From: AWTP1-13 sp035253505
GTDB lineage: Bacteria; Pseudomonadota; Alphaproteobacteria; Rhizobiales; Hyphomicrobiaceae
Assembly: GCA_035253505.1 (NCBI GenBank)
Contig: DATFCC010000442.1
Coordinates: 1 to 13,543 of the forward strand
DNA length: 13,543 nt
Direction of reading: 5' to 3'
The notes under the pieces were generated by a model. The model was given only the letters and a program-made list of their open reading frames with translations. It did no database searches and was not told the origin of the DNA. The translations under genes and the position numbers were made by a program. Each line of letters opens with the position of its first letter. Positions within the stretch are counted from its first letter, which is position 1. Shown here piece by piece: positions 1 through 7,786 of this stretch.

Positions 1-479
1 CTGCCGCCGCCGTGATCACCACCAGCGAAGGAGCATCGCTGCACCTCGACCGGCTGCGCAGCCGTGCGGCGGACTTCGATCCCGCCGTGCGCGACCGCCT
101 CATCGCCGGCGCCATGGTGCCGGCGTCACTGGTGGTGCGGGCGCAGAAGTTTCGCCGCTGGTACCAGGCCGAGGTGCTGAAGCTGTTCGACAGCCTCGAT
201 GCCATCGTGGCGCCGGCGACGCCCTTCGCCGCACCGAAGATCGGGGCGCAGACCGTTCGGCTCGACGGTGCGGAGGCGCCCCTGCGTCCCAACATTGGCA
301 TTTTCACGCAGCCGATCTCGTTCATCGGGCTTCCGGTGGTAGCAGTCCCCGTGCCGCTTGCGTCGCTGCCCATCGGCGTGCAGATCATCGCTGCTCCCTG
401 GCGCGAGGACGTGGCCCTGCGTATCGCCCATGCGCTCGAAGAAATGAAGGTGGTCGCGGCGCCGCGGCCGCCCGACTAG
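1..479 (+). CDS. Amidase, AtzE/GatA-like, C-terminal part (5' truncated)
   Basis: This is the C-terminal end of an amidase-signature (GatA/AtzE-type) amidohydrolase. The frame is open to the left edge (first full codon at 3), so the GTG at 12 is not taken as the start; it ends with TAG at 477-479. About 155 residues are visible. They match the family's C-terminal portion: a helix ending in FRRWYQAEVL, then DAIVAPATPFAAP (the usual 'D.lv.Pt.p..AP' segment), then FTQPISFIGLPVVAVPV and the closing LPIGVQIIAAPWRED. The catalytic Ser-cisSer-Lys region lies outside the window. Amidases of this family hydrolyse amide bonds of small ureides, carboxybiuret or amidotransferase substrates. The HpxZ/AtzH-like gene 13 bases downstream points to the AtzE/HpxY branch rather than tRNA-dependent GatA. 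The exact substrate is inferred, not visible. Confidence 0.85.
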   Translation, partial: AAAVITTSEGASLHLDRLRSRAADFDPAVRDRLIAGAMVPASLVVRAQKFRRWYQAEVLKLFDSLDAIVAPATPFAAPKIGAQTVRLDGAEAPLRPNIGIFTQPISFIGLPVVAVPVPLASLPIGVQIIAAPWREDVALRIAHALEEMKVVAAPRPPD

Positions 480-482
480 CCG

Positions 483-487
483 GGAGG
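483..487 (+). promoter_or_regulatory. Shine-Dalgarno site for the HpxZ/AtzH-like gene
   Basis: GGAGG lies five bases before the ATG at 493. This favours 493 over the in-frame GTG at 487, which would overlap the site itself. Confidence 0.7.
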
Positions 488-492
488 TGAAG

Positions 493-888
493 ATGGACAT
501 CGACCGTCCGGAGGTGGTGGCCGAGGTGCGCGAGGCCTTCGAGCGCTACGAGAAGGCGCTCGTCTCCAACGACGTTGCCACGCTGGACGAGCTGTTTCGC
601 CAGGACGAGCGGACCATCCGCTACGGCATTGCCGAGAACCTCTATGGCCACAGGGAGGTGGCCGCGTTCCGTGCCGCCCGCGCGCCCGTCGGCCTGATGC
701 GCACACGCTCGCGCACGGTGATCACCACCTACGGACGTGACTACGCGGTGGCCTCCACGCTGTTCCATCGCGAAGCCATGGGCGGCAAGAAGGTGGGGCG
801 TCAGATGCAGACATGGGTGCGCTTCCCCGAGGGCTGGCGCATCGTCGCCGCGCACGTCAGCGTCATCGACGTGCCCGGCGGAGGCTGA
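493..888 (+). CDS. HpxZ/AtzH-like protein (DUF3225, NTF2-like fold)
   Basis: A complete 131-residue protein with the family pattern of HpxZ (oxalurate catabolism) and AtzH (cyanuric acid/s-triazine breakdown). Visible signatures are FERYEKALVSNDVATLDELF, then RTIRYGIAENLYG, then VITTYGRDYAVAS, then GRQMQTWVRFPEGWRIVAAHVS near the C terminus. The fold is expected to be NTF2/SnoaL-like, cytosolic and probably oligomeric. In known clusters these genes sit beside an AtzE/HpxY amidase and a small AtzG/HpxX subunit, and the amidase directly upstream fits. The ATG at 493 was chosen because a strong GGAGG sits five bases before it. The short gap to the amidase stop indicates one transcript. Family assignment is firm; the actual pathway (purine ureide, carboxybiuret or other) cannot be settled here. 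Confidence 0.85.
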   Translation: MDIDRPEVVAEVREAFERYEKALVSNDVATLDELFRQDERTIRYGIAENLYGHREVAAFRAARAPVGLMRTRSRTVITTYGRDYAVASTLFHREAMGGKKVGRQMQTWVRFPEGWRIVAAHVSVIDVPGGG

Positions 889-900
889 TGCCCGCAATCC

Positions 901-1413
901 CTACGGCCGCGATTGGCGGGAAGGCTGCAGGTCGAGGTCCATGCGCACCTGAGTGCGTTGCGCGCCCCACACCTCTCCGGTCTCGGTCTGCGTGACGCGG
1001 AAGCCGGCACGCTCGTAGAGACGGATCGCATCGTGCAGATCGGTGAAGCTCCACAGGAAGACGTGGGCCAACCCGCGCTCGCGGGCATAGCCCAACGCCG
1101 CGTCCAGCAGCCGGCGCCCCAGCCCGGCCCCGCGTGCCTCCGGCGCCAGCAGGAACCAGCGGAGCTGCCCCATGCCTGGCCCCGCGTCGACCATGGCGAT
1201 CGACCCGACGACGCTGCCGTCCTTTTCGGCAACCCACAGGCGGCCGTCGCCTTCGAGAACGAATTCGGCCAGCGGCTTGGCAACGTAGGGCTCGAATGTC
1301 GTGTCGAGCCCGTACTCGCGCGCATACACCACGCCATGCAGGTGCACGATCATGCCGAGATCGCCCGGCTTCAGGGCGTGGCGAATGCGGATACCGTTCT
1401 CGACGTCGCTCAT
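901..1413 (-). CDS. GNAT-family N-acetyltransferase
   Basis: A 170-residue acetyltransferase. Residues 15-45 carry the PGDLGMIVHLHGVVYAREYG stretch typical of the GNAT group that is often fused to MarR regulators; here there is no MarR domain. The acetyl-CoA pyrophosphate loop is motif A, LAPEARGAGLGRRLLDAAL at about residues 89-107. Motif B is represented by LYERAGFRV at about 132-140. The predicted role is acetyl transfer from acetyl-CoA to an unknown small molecule or protein amine in the cytosol. The start ATG follows the stop of the phytase-like gene by a single base (TGA-C-ATG), with only a weak Shine-Dalgarno, so translation is probably coupled. It converges on the HpxZ-like gene with 12 bases between stops. 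Substrate unknown. Confidence 0.9.
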   Translation of the reverse strand: MSDVENGIRIRHALKPGDLGMIVHLHGVVYAREYGLDTTFEPYVAKPLAEFVLEGDGRLWVAEKDGSVVGSIAMVDAGPGMGQLRWFLLAPEARGAGLGRRLLDAALGYARERGLAHVFLWSFTDLHDAIRLYERAGFRVTQTETGEVWGAQRTQVRMDLDLQPSRQSRP

Positions 1414-1414
1414 G

Positions 1415-2515
1415 TCACGTCCGTGGCGGCGACGCGCGCTTGACGTCGTCGTCGACGAGCGCGAACTGCAACAACACCGTGCGTTGCAGAAAGTGGTTGA
1501 AGTTGTCGTCCGAGATCAGCGTCAGCACGGTCTCTCCGGACGGGCCCTTGTGCACCGCCAGACCTTCCATGTTGTCGATCTCGTAGTTGGATTCGCCCTG
1601 GAACAGGATGCGGCCGGCCGTGCGCACGCCGGGTGCGACTTCCGCAGCCGGGATCAACCGCAGCCGCATCTTCACGCCCTCGGTCCAGCGGAAGAAGCGC
1701 TCGAGCACGATCAGCCCTCCGCCGGGGAGCGCGGCGGCATCGGTGATGTTGAAGCCTTCGATGTCCTGGAGCTGGAAGCGCTGGGGCTCGCCGCCGCCGA
1801 TCCACAGCCAGCCGGTGTGATAGCCGCTGCCGCGTGTGAAACGCTCCGCGAAGGCGACGACCGCGCCCGCGTAGCGCCCGCCCTTGAGCACGGCCAGGGC
1901 CTCGATGCCCTGATTGTTGGGCATGCGCTTGGCCTCTGCCGGCAGCTTGAGCCCGCCGTCGGACGGTTGCACGATGCCGTCCCGGATCGGGTAGCGATCG
2001 ATGCGATGGTGGCGCTCGAAGCCGACCAGCAGAGTGCCGCGCCGCAGATCGCCGTCCAGCAGCGTGACGCTCTCGGCATCCGCCTCCTTCTTGCTGTCGA
2101 GGTGGCGCCCGCCGCTGTCGAGCAGCGGCCCGATACGCGCCCGTTCGAGCCGCATCGGGCGCGTGCCGGCGTAACCGACATCCGCCGTCATCCAGCTGCC
2201 GACGTCGGAGACCGCGAGCAGCCGGTGCCCGTCGGGCGCCATCACCAGGCCCGACCAGCCGCCGAAGTCCGCCGACGGCGAGCTGAGCACCAGCCCGCCG
2301 CGGAACTGAAGCGGCCCGAACCGCGTCGCCTCGCTGCGCCCGCGCTCGAAATGGTCGATCGGCCGGGTGTTGACCTCGATTGCCTCGATCCCGGCGGGCG
2401 CCGGCCGGTCCTTGTCCTCCGCATGCCCCGGGGCCGGAGCCAGCGCCGCGGCGGCTGCCAGTCCGCGCAACACGTGGCGGCGATCGACGCAGGACAACCG
2501 GCTCGCTGGCGCCAT
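1415..2515 (-). CDS. Esterase-like activity of phytase family protein, exported
   Basis: A protein of the phytase-like esterase family (PF13449 type), 366 residues from the chosen start. Recognisable family segments in order are FRGGLVLSSPSADFGGWSGLVMAPDG, a SDVG.W motif, ADAESVTL, ALVGFERHHRI-like (VGFERHHRID), NQGIEAL, LPGGGLIVLERFF, IDNMEGLAV and LISDDNFNHFLQRTVLL near the end. The likely start is the ATG at 2515, because it places an RR pair at residues 12-13 (DRRHVLRG) before an Ala-rich hydrophobic stretch ending in APGHA, which looks like a Tat signal peptide. A longer reading from the GTG at 2650 would add 45 residues without domain character and overlap the ankyrin stop (GTGA). No clear Shine-Dalgarno precedes 2515. 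Predicted periplasmic; substrate (phosphoester or carboxylester) unknown. Confidence 0.87.
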   Translation of the reverse strand: MAPASRLSCVDRRHVLRGLAAAAALAPAPGHAEDKDRPAPAGIEAIEVNTRPIDHFERGRSEATRFGPLQFRGGLVLSSPSADFGGWSGLVMAPDGHRLLAVSDVGSWMTADVGYAGTRPMRLERARIGPLLDSGGRHLDSKKEADAESVTLLDGDLRRGTLLVGFERHHRIDRYPIRDGIVQPSDGGLKLPAEAKRMPNNQGIEALAVLKGGRYAGAVVAFAERFTRGSGYHTGWLWIGGGEPQRFQLQDIEGFNITDAAALPGGGLIVLERFFRWTEGVKMRLRLIPAAEVAPGVRTAGRILFQGESNYEIDNMEGLAVHKGPSGETVLTLISDDNFNHFLQRTVLLQFALVDDDVKRASPPRT

Positions 2516-2646
2516 GGCAGGTCCGTGCTTGCTCCCCAGTCCGCGCGGCGTCGCGACAGGCGGCCGCGCCGCGAGGACATAAGCAGGTTTGCTGGACAGC
2601 GCCAACAGGCCATTGACCCTCGGCCGCAGGCGGAACGACGGCGCGC

Positions 2647-4308
2647 TCACCCGGAACGCGCCGGAGCACTTTCACCCGCTGCGAGCAGAAAGTCCGCGAC
2701 ATCGTCGGAGAACCACTTGCGGCGCCCATTGACGATCACGCTGTCTGCTCCTTGCGGGTCCGGTCGAGCGGGCGGCATGCCGTGCGCAACGAGGGCCTCG
2801 GCACAGCCCCGCCAGTCGCCGCCTTCAACGGGCTCGTTCAGAGACGCCCACGACAGGGTGCCGCAGGCGTTATCGCCGTGGCCGTGCTGCTCGGTCCAGC
2901 TCGCGCCATGCTCGAGCAGGAAGCGCGTGAGCGGGGCATCGCCGCGAAACACGGCGTGGTTGAGCGCCGAGGCGTCCCAGTCGCCCGCGCGCACTGCGAT
3001 CGGCCAGCCCAGCCTTACCATCGTTTGCACGGCCTCCCCGCAGCCTTGTGCGGCAAGCTCCGGAAGCAGACGCAATTGCGCCTCCCCAAGCGCGGCCGGC
3101 AAGTCAGGCCGCTCGGATTGGATGCGCCGTGCGGCCTCTTCATCGCCGCGCGCACATGCGGCGACAAACTCCTCCTCCGGCGTGGTCGAGCCGGCACCGC
3201 CCGCCCGCGCGAGCAGATCGGCCACCTCGGGCAGCCCGAAACGCAGGGCCATGGTGTGTGCGCTCGTGCCATCCGGCGTTCGCGAGGAGGGATCGGCGCC
3301 GGCCTCCAGCAATGCCGATATGTGCTCGGGCGATCGGCGCCGCCTGATCGCCCACAGCAACGGCGATCCCAAGTCGGACGTCGGCCTGCCCATGGGCGGC
3401 TCGTTTGCGTCGCCACGATGCGCGAGCAGCAACTGCAGGACCTCGAGGTTGTCGTAGTCCAGCGCGTGATAGAGCGCGTTGCTGCCGGCGATGCGCGCGC
3501 CGGCGTCCAGCAGAAGGCGCGTGCAGACGCCGGTCTCGACCGAGTGATAGAGGGACTCGCCGTCATTGGGGTCCGCTCCCGCCTCCAGCAGCATCCGCGT
3601 CAGCTCGGGGTCATGATTCTGGCCCGCGGCCCCGTAGAGCGCCGACAGACGATAGGTCTCCGACGGCGCCTCCACCGATGCGCCCCAGCGGTTGCCCACC
3701 GATTGGTTGGGGTCGGCACCGGCTCCCAGAAGGAACCTTGCCGATGCGTGCAGGCGCTCGCGATAGCCCGGAAGCTTCACGAGACCGGAATGGGCCACGG
3801 CGATCAGCGGAGGCAGATTGAACGGCCCGCCGGCGCGGTTGATCCAGGCCGGGTCCCTTCTGCTGGCGTCGCGAAGCGCAACCTCGTCGCCGATCGCGCA
3901 GGCGACATAGGGATCGCCGCCAACGAGATCCGGGTTCGCCTCCAGCAGGCGCGCCGCCGCAGAAGGCCGCGCACGATTGGCTCCGCCCGCGATATCGCCG
4001 GCATAGACGAGCCGCAACCAGTCGAGCACGCGCCTGGCAGGATCGGCCGCGTTGGCCGCGCGCACTTGCACGAAGCTCTTCAGGTCCGGCCAGGAGACGA
4101 ACCCATACTCGCGCGCCACACATGACTGGGCGTCGTGGAGGCGCAGGCCAAGGGACACGATGGCGGCATCGCCCTTGCCGGCCGCGAGCGGCAGCGCGCC
4201 GCGAAAGCGGGCGATCGCATCGGGATGTTGGCTTCGGTAGCCGGAAAGCAGGTCTTTTGCCTGCCGCTTCAAATGATCGAGATCGGGCCGCTCGGGGAGC
4301 CGCTTCAT
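2647..4308 (-). CDS. Ankyrin-repeat protein
   Basis: A 553-residue protein with several ankyrin repeats. The first 21 residues contain LPERPDLDHLKRQAKDLL, an N-terminal signature seen on many bacterial ankyrin proteins, followed by a helical segment with REYGFVSWPDLKSFV (about 67-80). Repeat units are visible from about 185 to 375 (ARFLLGAGADPN, TRMLLEAGADPND, LQLLLAHRGDAN, ISALLEAGADPSS, VADLLARAG) and again around 440-512 (TRFLLEHGAS, CAEALVAHGMP). There is no signal peptide or membrane segment, so it is probably cytosolic and acts through protein binding; no partner or enzymatic domain is visible. The ATG at 4308 is preferred over upstream in-frame starts because GGAGG lies five bases ahead and the conserved signature begins right there. 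The phytase-like gene follows in the same direction. Confidence 0.9.
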   Translation of the reverse strand: MKRLPERPDLDHLKRQAKDLLSGYRSQHPDAIARFRGALPLAAGKGDAAIVSLGLRLHDAQSCVAREYGFVSWPDLKSFVQVRAANAADPARRVLDWLRLVYAGDIAGGANRARPSAAARLLEANPDLVGGDPYVACAIGDEVALRDASRRDPAWINRAGGPFNLPPLIAVAHSGLVKLPGYRERLHASARFLLGAGADPNQSVGNRWGASVEAPSETYRLSALYGAAGQNHDPELTRMLLEAGADPNDGESLYHSVETGVCTRLLLDAGARIAGSNALYHALDYDNLEVLQLLLAHRGDANEPPMGRPTSDLGSPLLWAIRRRRSPEHISALLEAGADPSSRTPDGTSAHTMALRFGLPEVADLLARAGGAGSTTPEEEFVAACARGDEEAARRIQSERPDLPAALGEAQLRLLPELAAQGCGEAVQTMVRLGWPIAVRAGDWDASALNHAVFRGDAPLTRFLLEHGASWTEQHGHGDNACGTLSWASLNEPVEGGDWRGCAEALVAHGMPPARPDPQGADSVIVNGRRKWFSDDVADFLLAAGESAPARSG

Positions 4309-4313
4309 GGAAA

Positions 4314-4318
4314 CCTCC
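4314..4318 (-). promoter_or_regulatory. Shine-Dalgarno site for the ankyrin-repeat gene
   Basis: On the minus strand GGAGG stands five bases before the ATG at 4308. It fixes this start instead of the longer reading from 4356. Confidence 0.7.
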
Positions 4319-4437
4319 GTGCAACGAGCGCCGATGACCCGCAAATTCGGCTGCACAAAGGTTTGGCTGTCAGCTCACGACGGCAAGTGGGCTCAACCCT
4401 TCCCGCGGGTCCGGGTGCGACTTGCTCCGCAGCAGCG

Positions 4438-4467
4438 ATGCTACGGCAGGATGGCCGCGCCGGTCAA
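4438..4467 (-). promoter_or_regulatory. Candidate sigma-70 promoter for the ankyrin gene
   Basis: On the minus strand TTGACC (4467-4462) and TAGCAT (4443-4438) are separated by 18 bases, matching five and four of six consensus positions. It lies in the 208-base gap between cobT and the ankyrin gene and would give a leader of about 120 bases. This is pattern matching only; such matches occur by chance in gaps of this size. Confidence 0.3.
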
Positions 4468-4516
4468 TTCCGCCGCTCGCCGCAATCGCTGCGACACCCA
4501 ATCGATGCCAGCGGGC

Positions 4517-6397
4517 CTACTGCAGCTTGCGGCGGGGAGCGCTAGGCATGGCGCGCTTCGGCTCAGAACCGCCCTCCTCGAACAGTTCGACGAGCTTGTC
4601 GGTCATGGCGCCCGCGAGCTCGGTCGGGTCGGTGATGGTGACCGCCCGGCGATAGTAGCGGGTCACATCGTGACCGATGCCGATGGCGATGAGCTCGACC
4701 GGCGACTTGGTCTCGATCTCCTCGATCACCTGCCGCAGGTGGCGCTCCAGGTAGCATCCCGTGTTGACGGAGAGCGTTGAGTCGTCCACCGGCGCGCCAT
4801 CGGAGATCATCATCAGGATGCGGCGCCGCTCCGGTCGCCCGAGCAGGCGGCGGTGCGCCCACGACAGCGCCTCCCCGTCGATATTCTCCTTGAGCAGGCC
4901 CTCGCGCATCATCAGCGCCAGGGAGCGCTTGGCGCGACGCCAGGGCGCATCCGCCGGCTTGTAGATGATGTGACGCAGGTCGTTGAGACGTCCCGGGTTG
5001 GGCGGCTTGCCGGCCGCAAGCCAGGCCTCGCGCGCCTGCCCGCCCTTCCAGGCGCGCGTGGTGAAGCCGAGAATCTCGACCTTCACGCCGCAGCGCTCCA
5101 GCGTGCGTGCCAGGATGTCGGCGCAGCAGGCGGCGACCATGATCGGGCGGCCACGCATGCTGCCCGAGTTGTCGAGCAGCAGCGTGACGACCGTATCGCG
5201 GAAGTCCGCATCGCGCTCGATCTTGAACGACAGGGGATGCATGGGATCGATGATGACCCGCGTGAGGCGGGCCGCATCGAGCGTGCCTTCCTCCAGGTCG
5301 AAGTCCCAGGCGCGATTCTGCTGCGCCATCAGCTTGCGCTGCAGGCGGTTGGCGAGACGCGCCACGGCGCCTTGCAGGTTGCGCAGCTCCTTGTCGAGGA
5401 AGCTTCTGAGTCGCTCCAGCTCGTCGGGCGTCGACAGGCTCTCGGCCGCGACCTCCTCGTCGTGCGAGCGGTTGAAGACCTTGTAGCCGAACGCCTCGGG
5501 GTTATCGAGCACGTTGTAGTTGGGCCGCCACGGCTCGCGCGCGTCGGCCATCTCCTCGCCGTCGGCATCGGCGTCGAACTGATCGGCGTCGGCGTCCTGG
5601 GTGGTCTCGGAGGTCTCCCCCTCCTCGCCCTCGCCGCGCTGATCGTCGGCGGCCTCCTGCTGGCTGTCCTGGCCCTCGCCGGTTTCGTCCGCGCTCTGAT
5701 CGCCGGTCTCCGGATCCTGCTCGTCGTCCTCGCCCTCCTCGCGCTCACCCTCGGCAAGCTCGTCGGACAGGTCCAGCACCTTCAGCAGATCGCGGAGCTG
5801 GCGGCCGAACGTCTCCTGGTTCTCAGCCACCTTGTCGAGGCCGGCGAGCGTGCGTCCGGCCCGCTCCTCCACCCACGGCCGCCACAGGTCGACCATGGCC
5901 TTGGCGGTATCCGGCGGCAGGGCGCCCGTCAGCCGCTCGCGCACGATCAGCGCCAGCGCGTCCTCGAGGGGGGCATCGCCCCGCTCGGTGATCTCGGCGT
6001 AGCGGCCGTGGCCGTACTGATCCTCGATGCGTGCGGTCAGGTTCGAAGCCATGCCGGGCATGCGGTTGGCGCCGAGCGATTCGATGCGCGCCCGCTCCAC
6101 CGCCTCGAACACCGCCCTGGCCGGCCCGGCCTTCGGCGCCAGGCGGGCGTGCAGCTTCACGTCGTGACAGGCGGCGGTGAGCGCGAGACTGTCGGCCCAG
6201 CCGCGGATGACGGCGATTTCCTTGCGCGAAGGCACACGCGAGGGCTCGGGAAGCTGCACGAGCTTGCCGTCGATCTCGGGCTTGCCCGGCGCGTAGGTGA
6301 CCTGGACCTCGCCGTCCGCAGCGACCGCGCGCACGCACAGGCCGAGCACGCGCTTGAACGGCTCGGCCGGCGCTTCCTTGCGATTGGACTGGGCCAT
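4517..6397 (-). CDS. cobT: Cobaltochelatase subunit CobT
   Basis: CobT of the aerobic cobaltochelatase, 626 residues, close to the usual family length. With CobN and CobS it inserts Co2+ into hydrogenobyrinic acid a,c-diamide at the expense of ATP. The N-terminal domain (about 1-210) starts PFKRVLGLCVRAVA and includes GANRMPGMASNL. A very acidic linker runs from about 212 to 285, rich in Glu, Asp and Gln, as is typical of CobT. The C-terminal von Willebrand A domain has an intact MIDAS: DNSGSMRG with D409, S411 and S413, plus SDGAPVDD at 532-539. The ATG at 6397 has AGAAGGA about 12 bases upstream. It is the last gene of the J-protein/cobS/small-ORF/cobT run. Function assignment is firm by family; activity needs CobN encoded elsewhere. 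Confidence 0.96.
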   Translation of the reverse strand: MAQSNRKEAPAEPFKRVLGLCVRAVAADGEVQVTYAPGKPEIDGKLVQLPEPSRVPSRKEIAVIRGWADSLALTAACHDVKLHARLAPKAGPARAVFEAVERARIESLGANRMPGMASNLTARIEDQYGHGRYAEITERGDAPLEDALALIVRERLTGALPPDTAKAMVDLWRPWVEERAGRTLAGLDKVAENQETFGRQLRDLLKVLDLSDELAEGEREEGEDDEQDPETGDQSADETGEGQDSQQEAADDQRGEGEEGETSETTQDADADQFDADADGEEMADAREPWRPNYNVLDNPEAFGYKVFNRSHDEEVAAESLSTPDELERLRSFLDKELRNLQGAVARLANRLQRKLMAQQNRAWDFDLEEGTLDAARLTRVIIDPMHPLSFKIERDADFRDTVVTLLLDNSGSMRGRPIMVAACCADILARTLERCGVKVEILGFTTRAWKGGQAREAWLAAGKPPNPGRLNDLRHIIYKPADAPWRRAKRSLALMMREGLLKENIDGEALSWAHRRLLGRPERRRILMMISDGAPVDDSTLSVNTGCYLERHLRQVIEEIETKSPVELIAIGIGHDVTRYYRRAVTITDPTELAGAMTDKLVELFEEGGSEPKRAMPSAPRRKLQ

Positions 6398-6418
6398 GGC
6401 GGAGGCGGGTCCTTCTGC

Positions 6419-6763
6419 CTAGTGCTTGCTCTTGCCGATCGCCAGGTGCAGCCAGAGCTTGGAAGTGGCCTGCAGCGTCTTGTTGAAAAACTCGGCCCTG
6501 AAACGCCCGTAGGGCCAAGCATCTCCGCGCCAGGCGTAGGCCTCAATGACGAGGGTGTCGCCATAGCTCTCCTTCGAGAGCAGCACGCCGTCGCAACCGA
6601 GCAGCGATTTTGCCTTGTCGTAGGTCATGTTCATCGTCAGCAAGTCGATCTGCGGCTCCGTAACCGTGCAGGCCGACGCCGGCAGGGTGTGGCGCGCGAT
6701 GCCGACTGCGGCAGCTACGGCCGCCACGAGCCCAAGCAGTCCGAATGCCAGCATCTTGACCAT
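6419..6763 (-). CDS. Small exported protein, BLIP/SmpA-like
   Basis: A 114-residue protein between cobS and cobT, 30 and 21 bases from them. Residues 4-23 are a hydrophobic segment (MLAFGLLGLVAAVAAAVG) that can serve as signal peptide or membrane anchor. The rest contains MTYDKAKSLLGCDGVLLS followed by a strand with EAYAWRG and then GRFRAEFFNKTLQATSKLWL. This order, 'M.y...k.llGc.G..ls', 'y.W.g' and 'a.F.n..l..k..l', resembles the single-repeat BLIP/SmpA-OmlA-like fold of small periplasmic proteins. Cysteines are at 32 and 57. There is no Shine-Dalgarno of note, so translation may depend on coupling to cobS. It is a cell-envelope protein in an otherwise cytosolic operon, and no role in cobalamin synthesis is known to me. 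Fold resemblance is by eye. Confidence 0.75.
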   Translation of the reverse strand: MVKMLAFGLLGLVAAVAAAVGIARHTLPASACTVTEPQIDLLTMNMTYDKAKSLLGCDGVLLSKESYGDTLVIEAYAWRGDAWPYGRFRAEFFNKTLQATSKLWLHLAIGKSKH

Positions 6764-6793
6764 CGCCGGGGCTCAGCCATGGCGGGCGCCGCC

Positions 6794-7786
6794 TCAGTTC
6801 AGGGCCACGTTGATGGCGCTCTCGGGCAGCTCCTCGCCCAGGCAGCGCTGATAGAACTCGGCCACCAGCGGCCGCTCGAGCTCGTCGCATTTGTTGACGA
6901 ACGTGAGACGGAACGCGAAGCCGACGTCGCCGAAGATCTCGGCGTTCTCGGCCCAGGTGAGCACGGTGCGCGGACTCATCACGGTCGACAGGTCGCCGTT
7001 GATGAAGGCCGAGCGCGTGAGGTCTGCCACCCGCACCATGTTGCCGACGATCTTGCGCTTCGCCTCGCTCTTGGCGAACCCCTTGGCCTTGGCGAGCACG
7101 ATGCGCGTCTCCTCGTCGTGCGGCAGGTAGTTCAGCGTAGAGACGATCGACCAGCGGTCCATCTGGCCCTGGTTGATCTGCTGGGTGCCGTGATAGAGGC
7201 CCGAGGTGTCGCCGAGACCGATGGTGTTGGTGGTCGAAAACAGCCGGAAGGCCGGATGCGCCCGGATCACCTTCGACTGGTCGAGCAGCGTCAGCTTGCC
7301 GGATTGCTCAAGGATGCGCTGGATGACGAACATCACGTCGGGCCGGCCGGCATCGTACTCGTCGAAGCACAGCGCCGTATTGGTCTGCAGGGCATACGGC
7401 AGGATGCCCTCGCGGAATTCGGTCACTTGCTTGCCGTCCTTCAGCACGATCGCGTCCTTCCCGACGAGGTCGATGCGGCTGACGTGGCTGTCGAGGTTGA
7501 CGCGGATGCAGGGCCAATTCAGGCGCGAGGCAACCTGCTCGATGTGGGTCGACTTCCCGGTGCCGTGGTAGCCCTGGATCATCACGCGCCGGTTGTGCTT
7601 GAAGCCCGCCAGGATGGCCAGCGTCACTTCCTTGTTGAACACGTAATCCGGGTCGACGTCGGGCACGTGATCGTCGGCCTTGGCGTAGGCGGGCACTTCC
7701 AGATCGGTATCGATGCCGAAGAGCTGGCGAACGGACACCTTCATGTCCGGCAGGCCGGGCACCCCGGCGTTGGCTTGGGCTGGCAT
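6794..7786 (-). CDS. cobS: Cobaltochelatase subunit CobS (AAA+ ATPase)
   Basis: CobS, the AAA+ ATPase of aerobic cobaltochelatase, 330 residues from the ATG at 7786, the family's normal size. It forms a ring complex with CobT and drives cobalt insertion by CobN. The N-terminal helix-like segment MKVSVRQLFGIDTDLEVPAY is characteristic. Walker A is GYHGTGKST at 72-80, Walker B LCFDEYD at 139-145, sensor-1 STTNTIGLGD at 184-193 and the arginine-finger segment MDRW at 209-212. A longer frame begins 45 bases upstream, but 7786 fits the conserved N terminus and has GGAAG nine bases ahead. It lies 83 bases after the J-domain gene and 30 bases before the small exported protein gene, consistent with one transcript. 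Confidence 0.96.
   Translation of the reverse strand: MPAQANAGVPGLPDMKVSVRQLFGIDTDLEVPAYAKADDHVPDVDPDYVFNKEVTLAILAGFKHNRRVMIQGYHGTGKSTHIEQVASRLNWPCIRVNLDSHVSRIDLVGKDAIVLKDGKQVTEFREGILPYALQTNTALCFDEYDAGRPDVMFVIQRILEQSGKLTLLDQSKVIRAHPAFRLFSTTNTIGLGDTSGLYHGTQQINQGQMDRWSIVSTLNYLPHDEETRIVLAKAKGFAKSEAKRKIVGNMVRVADLTRSAFINGDLSTVMSPRTVLTWAENAEIFGDVGFAFRLTFVNKCDELERPLVAEFYQRCLGEELPESAINVALN

Noticed and set aside
1301..3457. A 718-codon open frame on the + strand opposite the GNAT, phytase-like and ankyrin genes
   Set aside because: It spans three real genes on the other strand, is rich in Arg/Ala/Pro as expected of GC shadow, and shows no domain pattern.
2752..4125. A 457-codon + strand frame opposite the ankyrin gene
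   Set aside because: The repeats on the minus strand explain the region fully. The + frame merely mirrors their periodicity.
2647..4356. Ankyrin repeats taken as a tandem DNA repeat array or recent duplication
   Set aside because: The similarity is at protein level between degenerate repeats of about 33 residues; no near-identical DNA copies are apparent.
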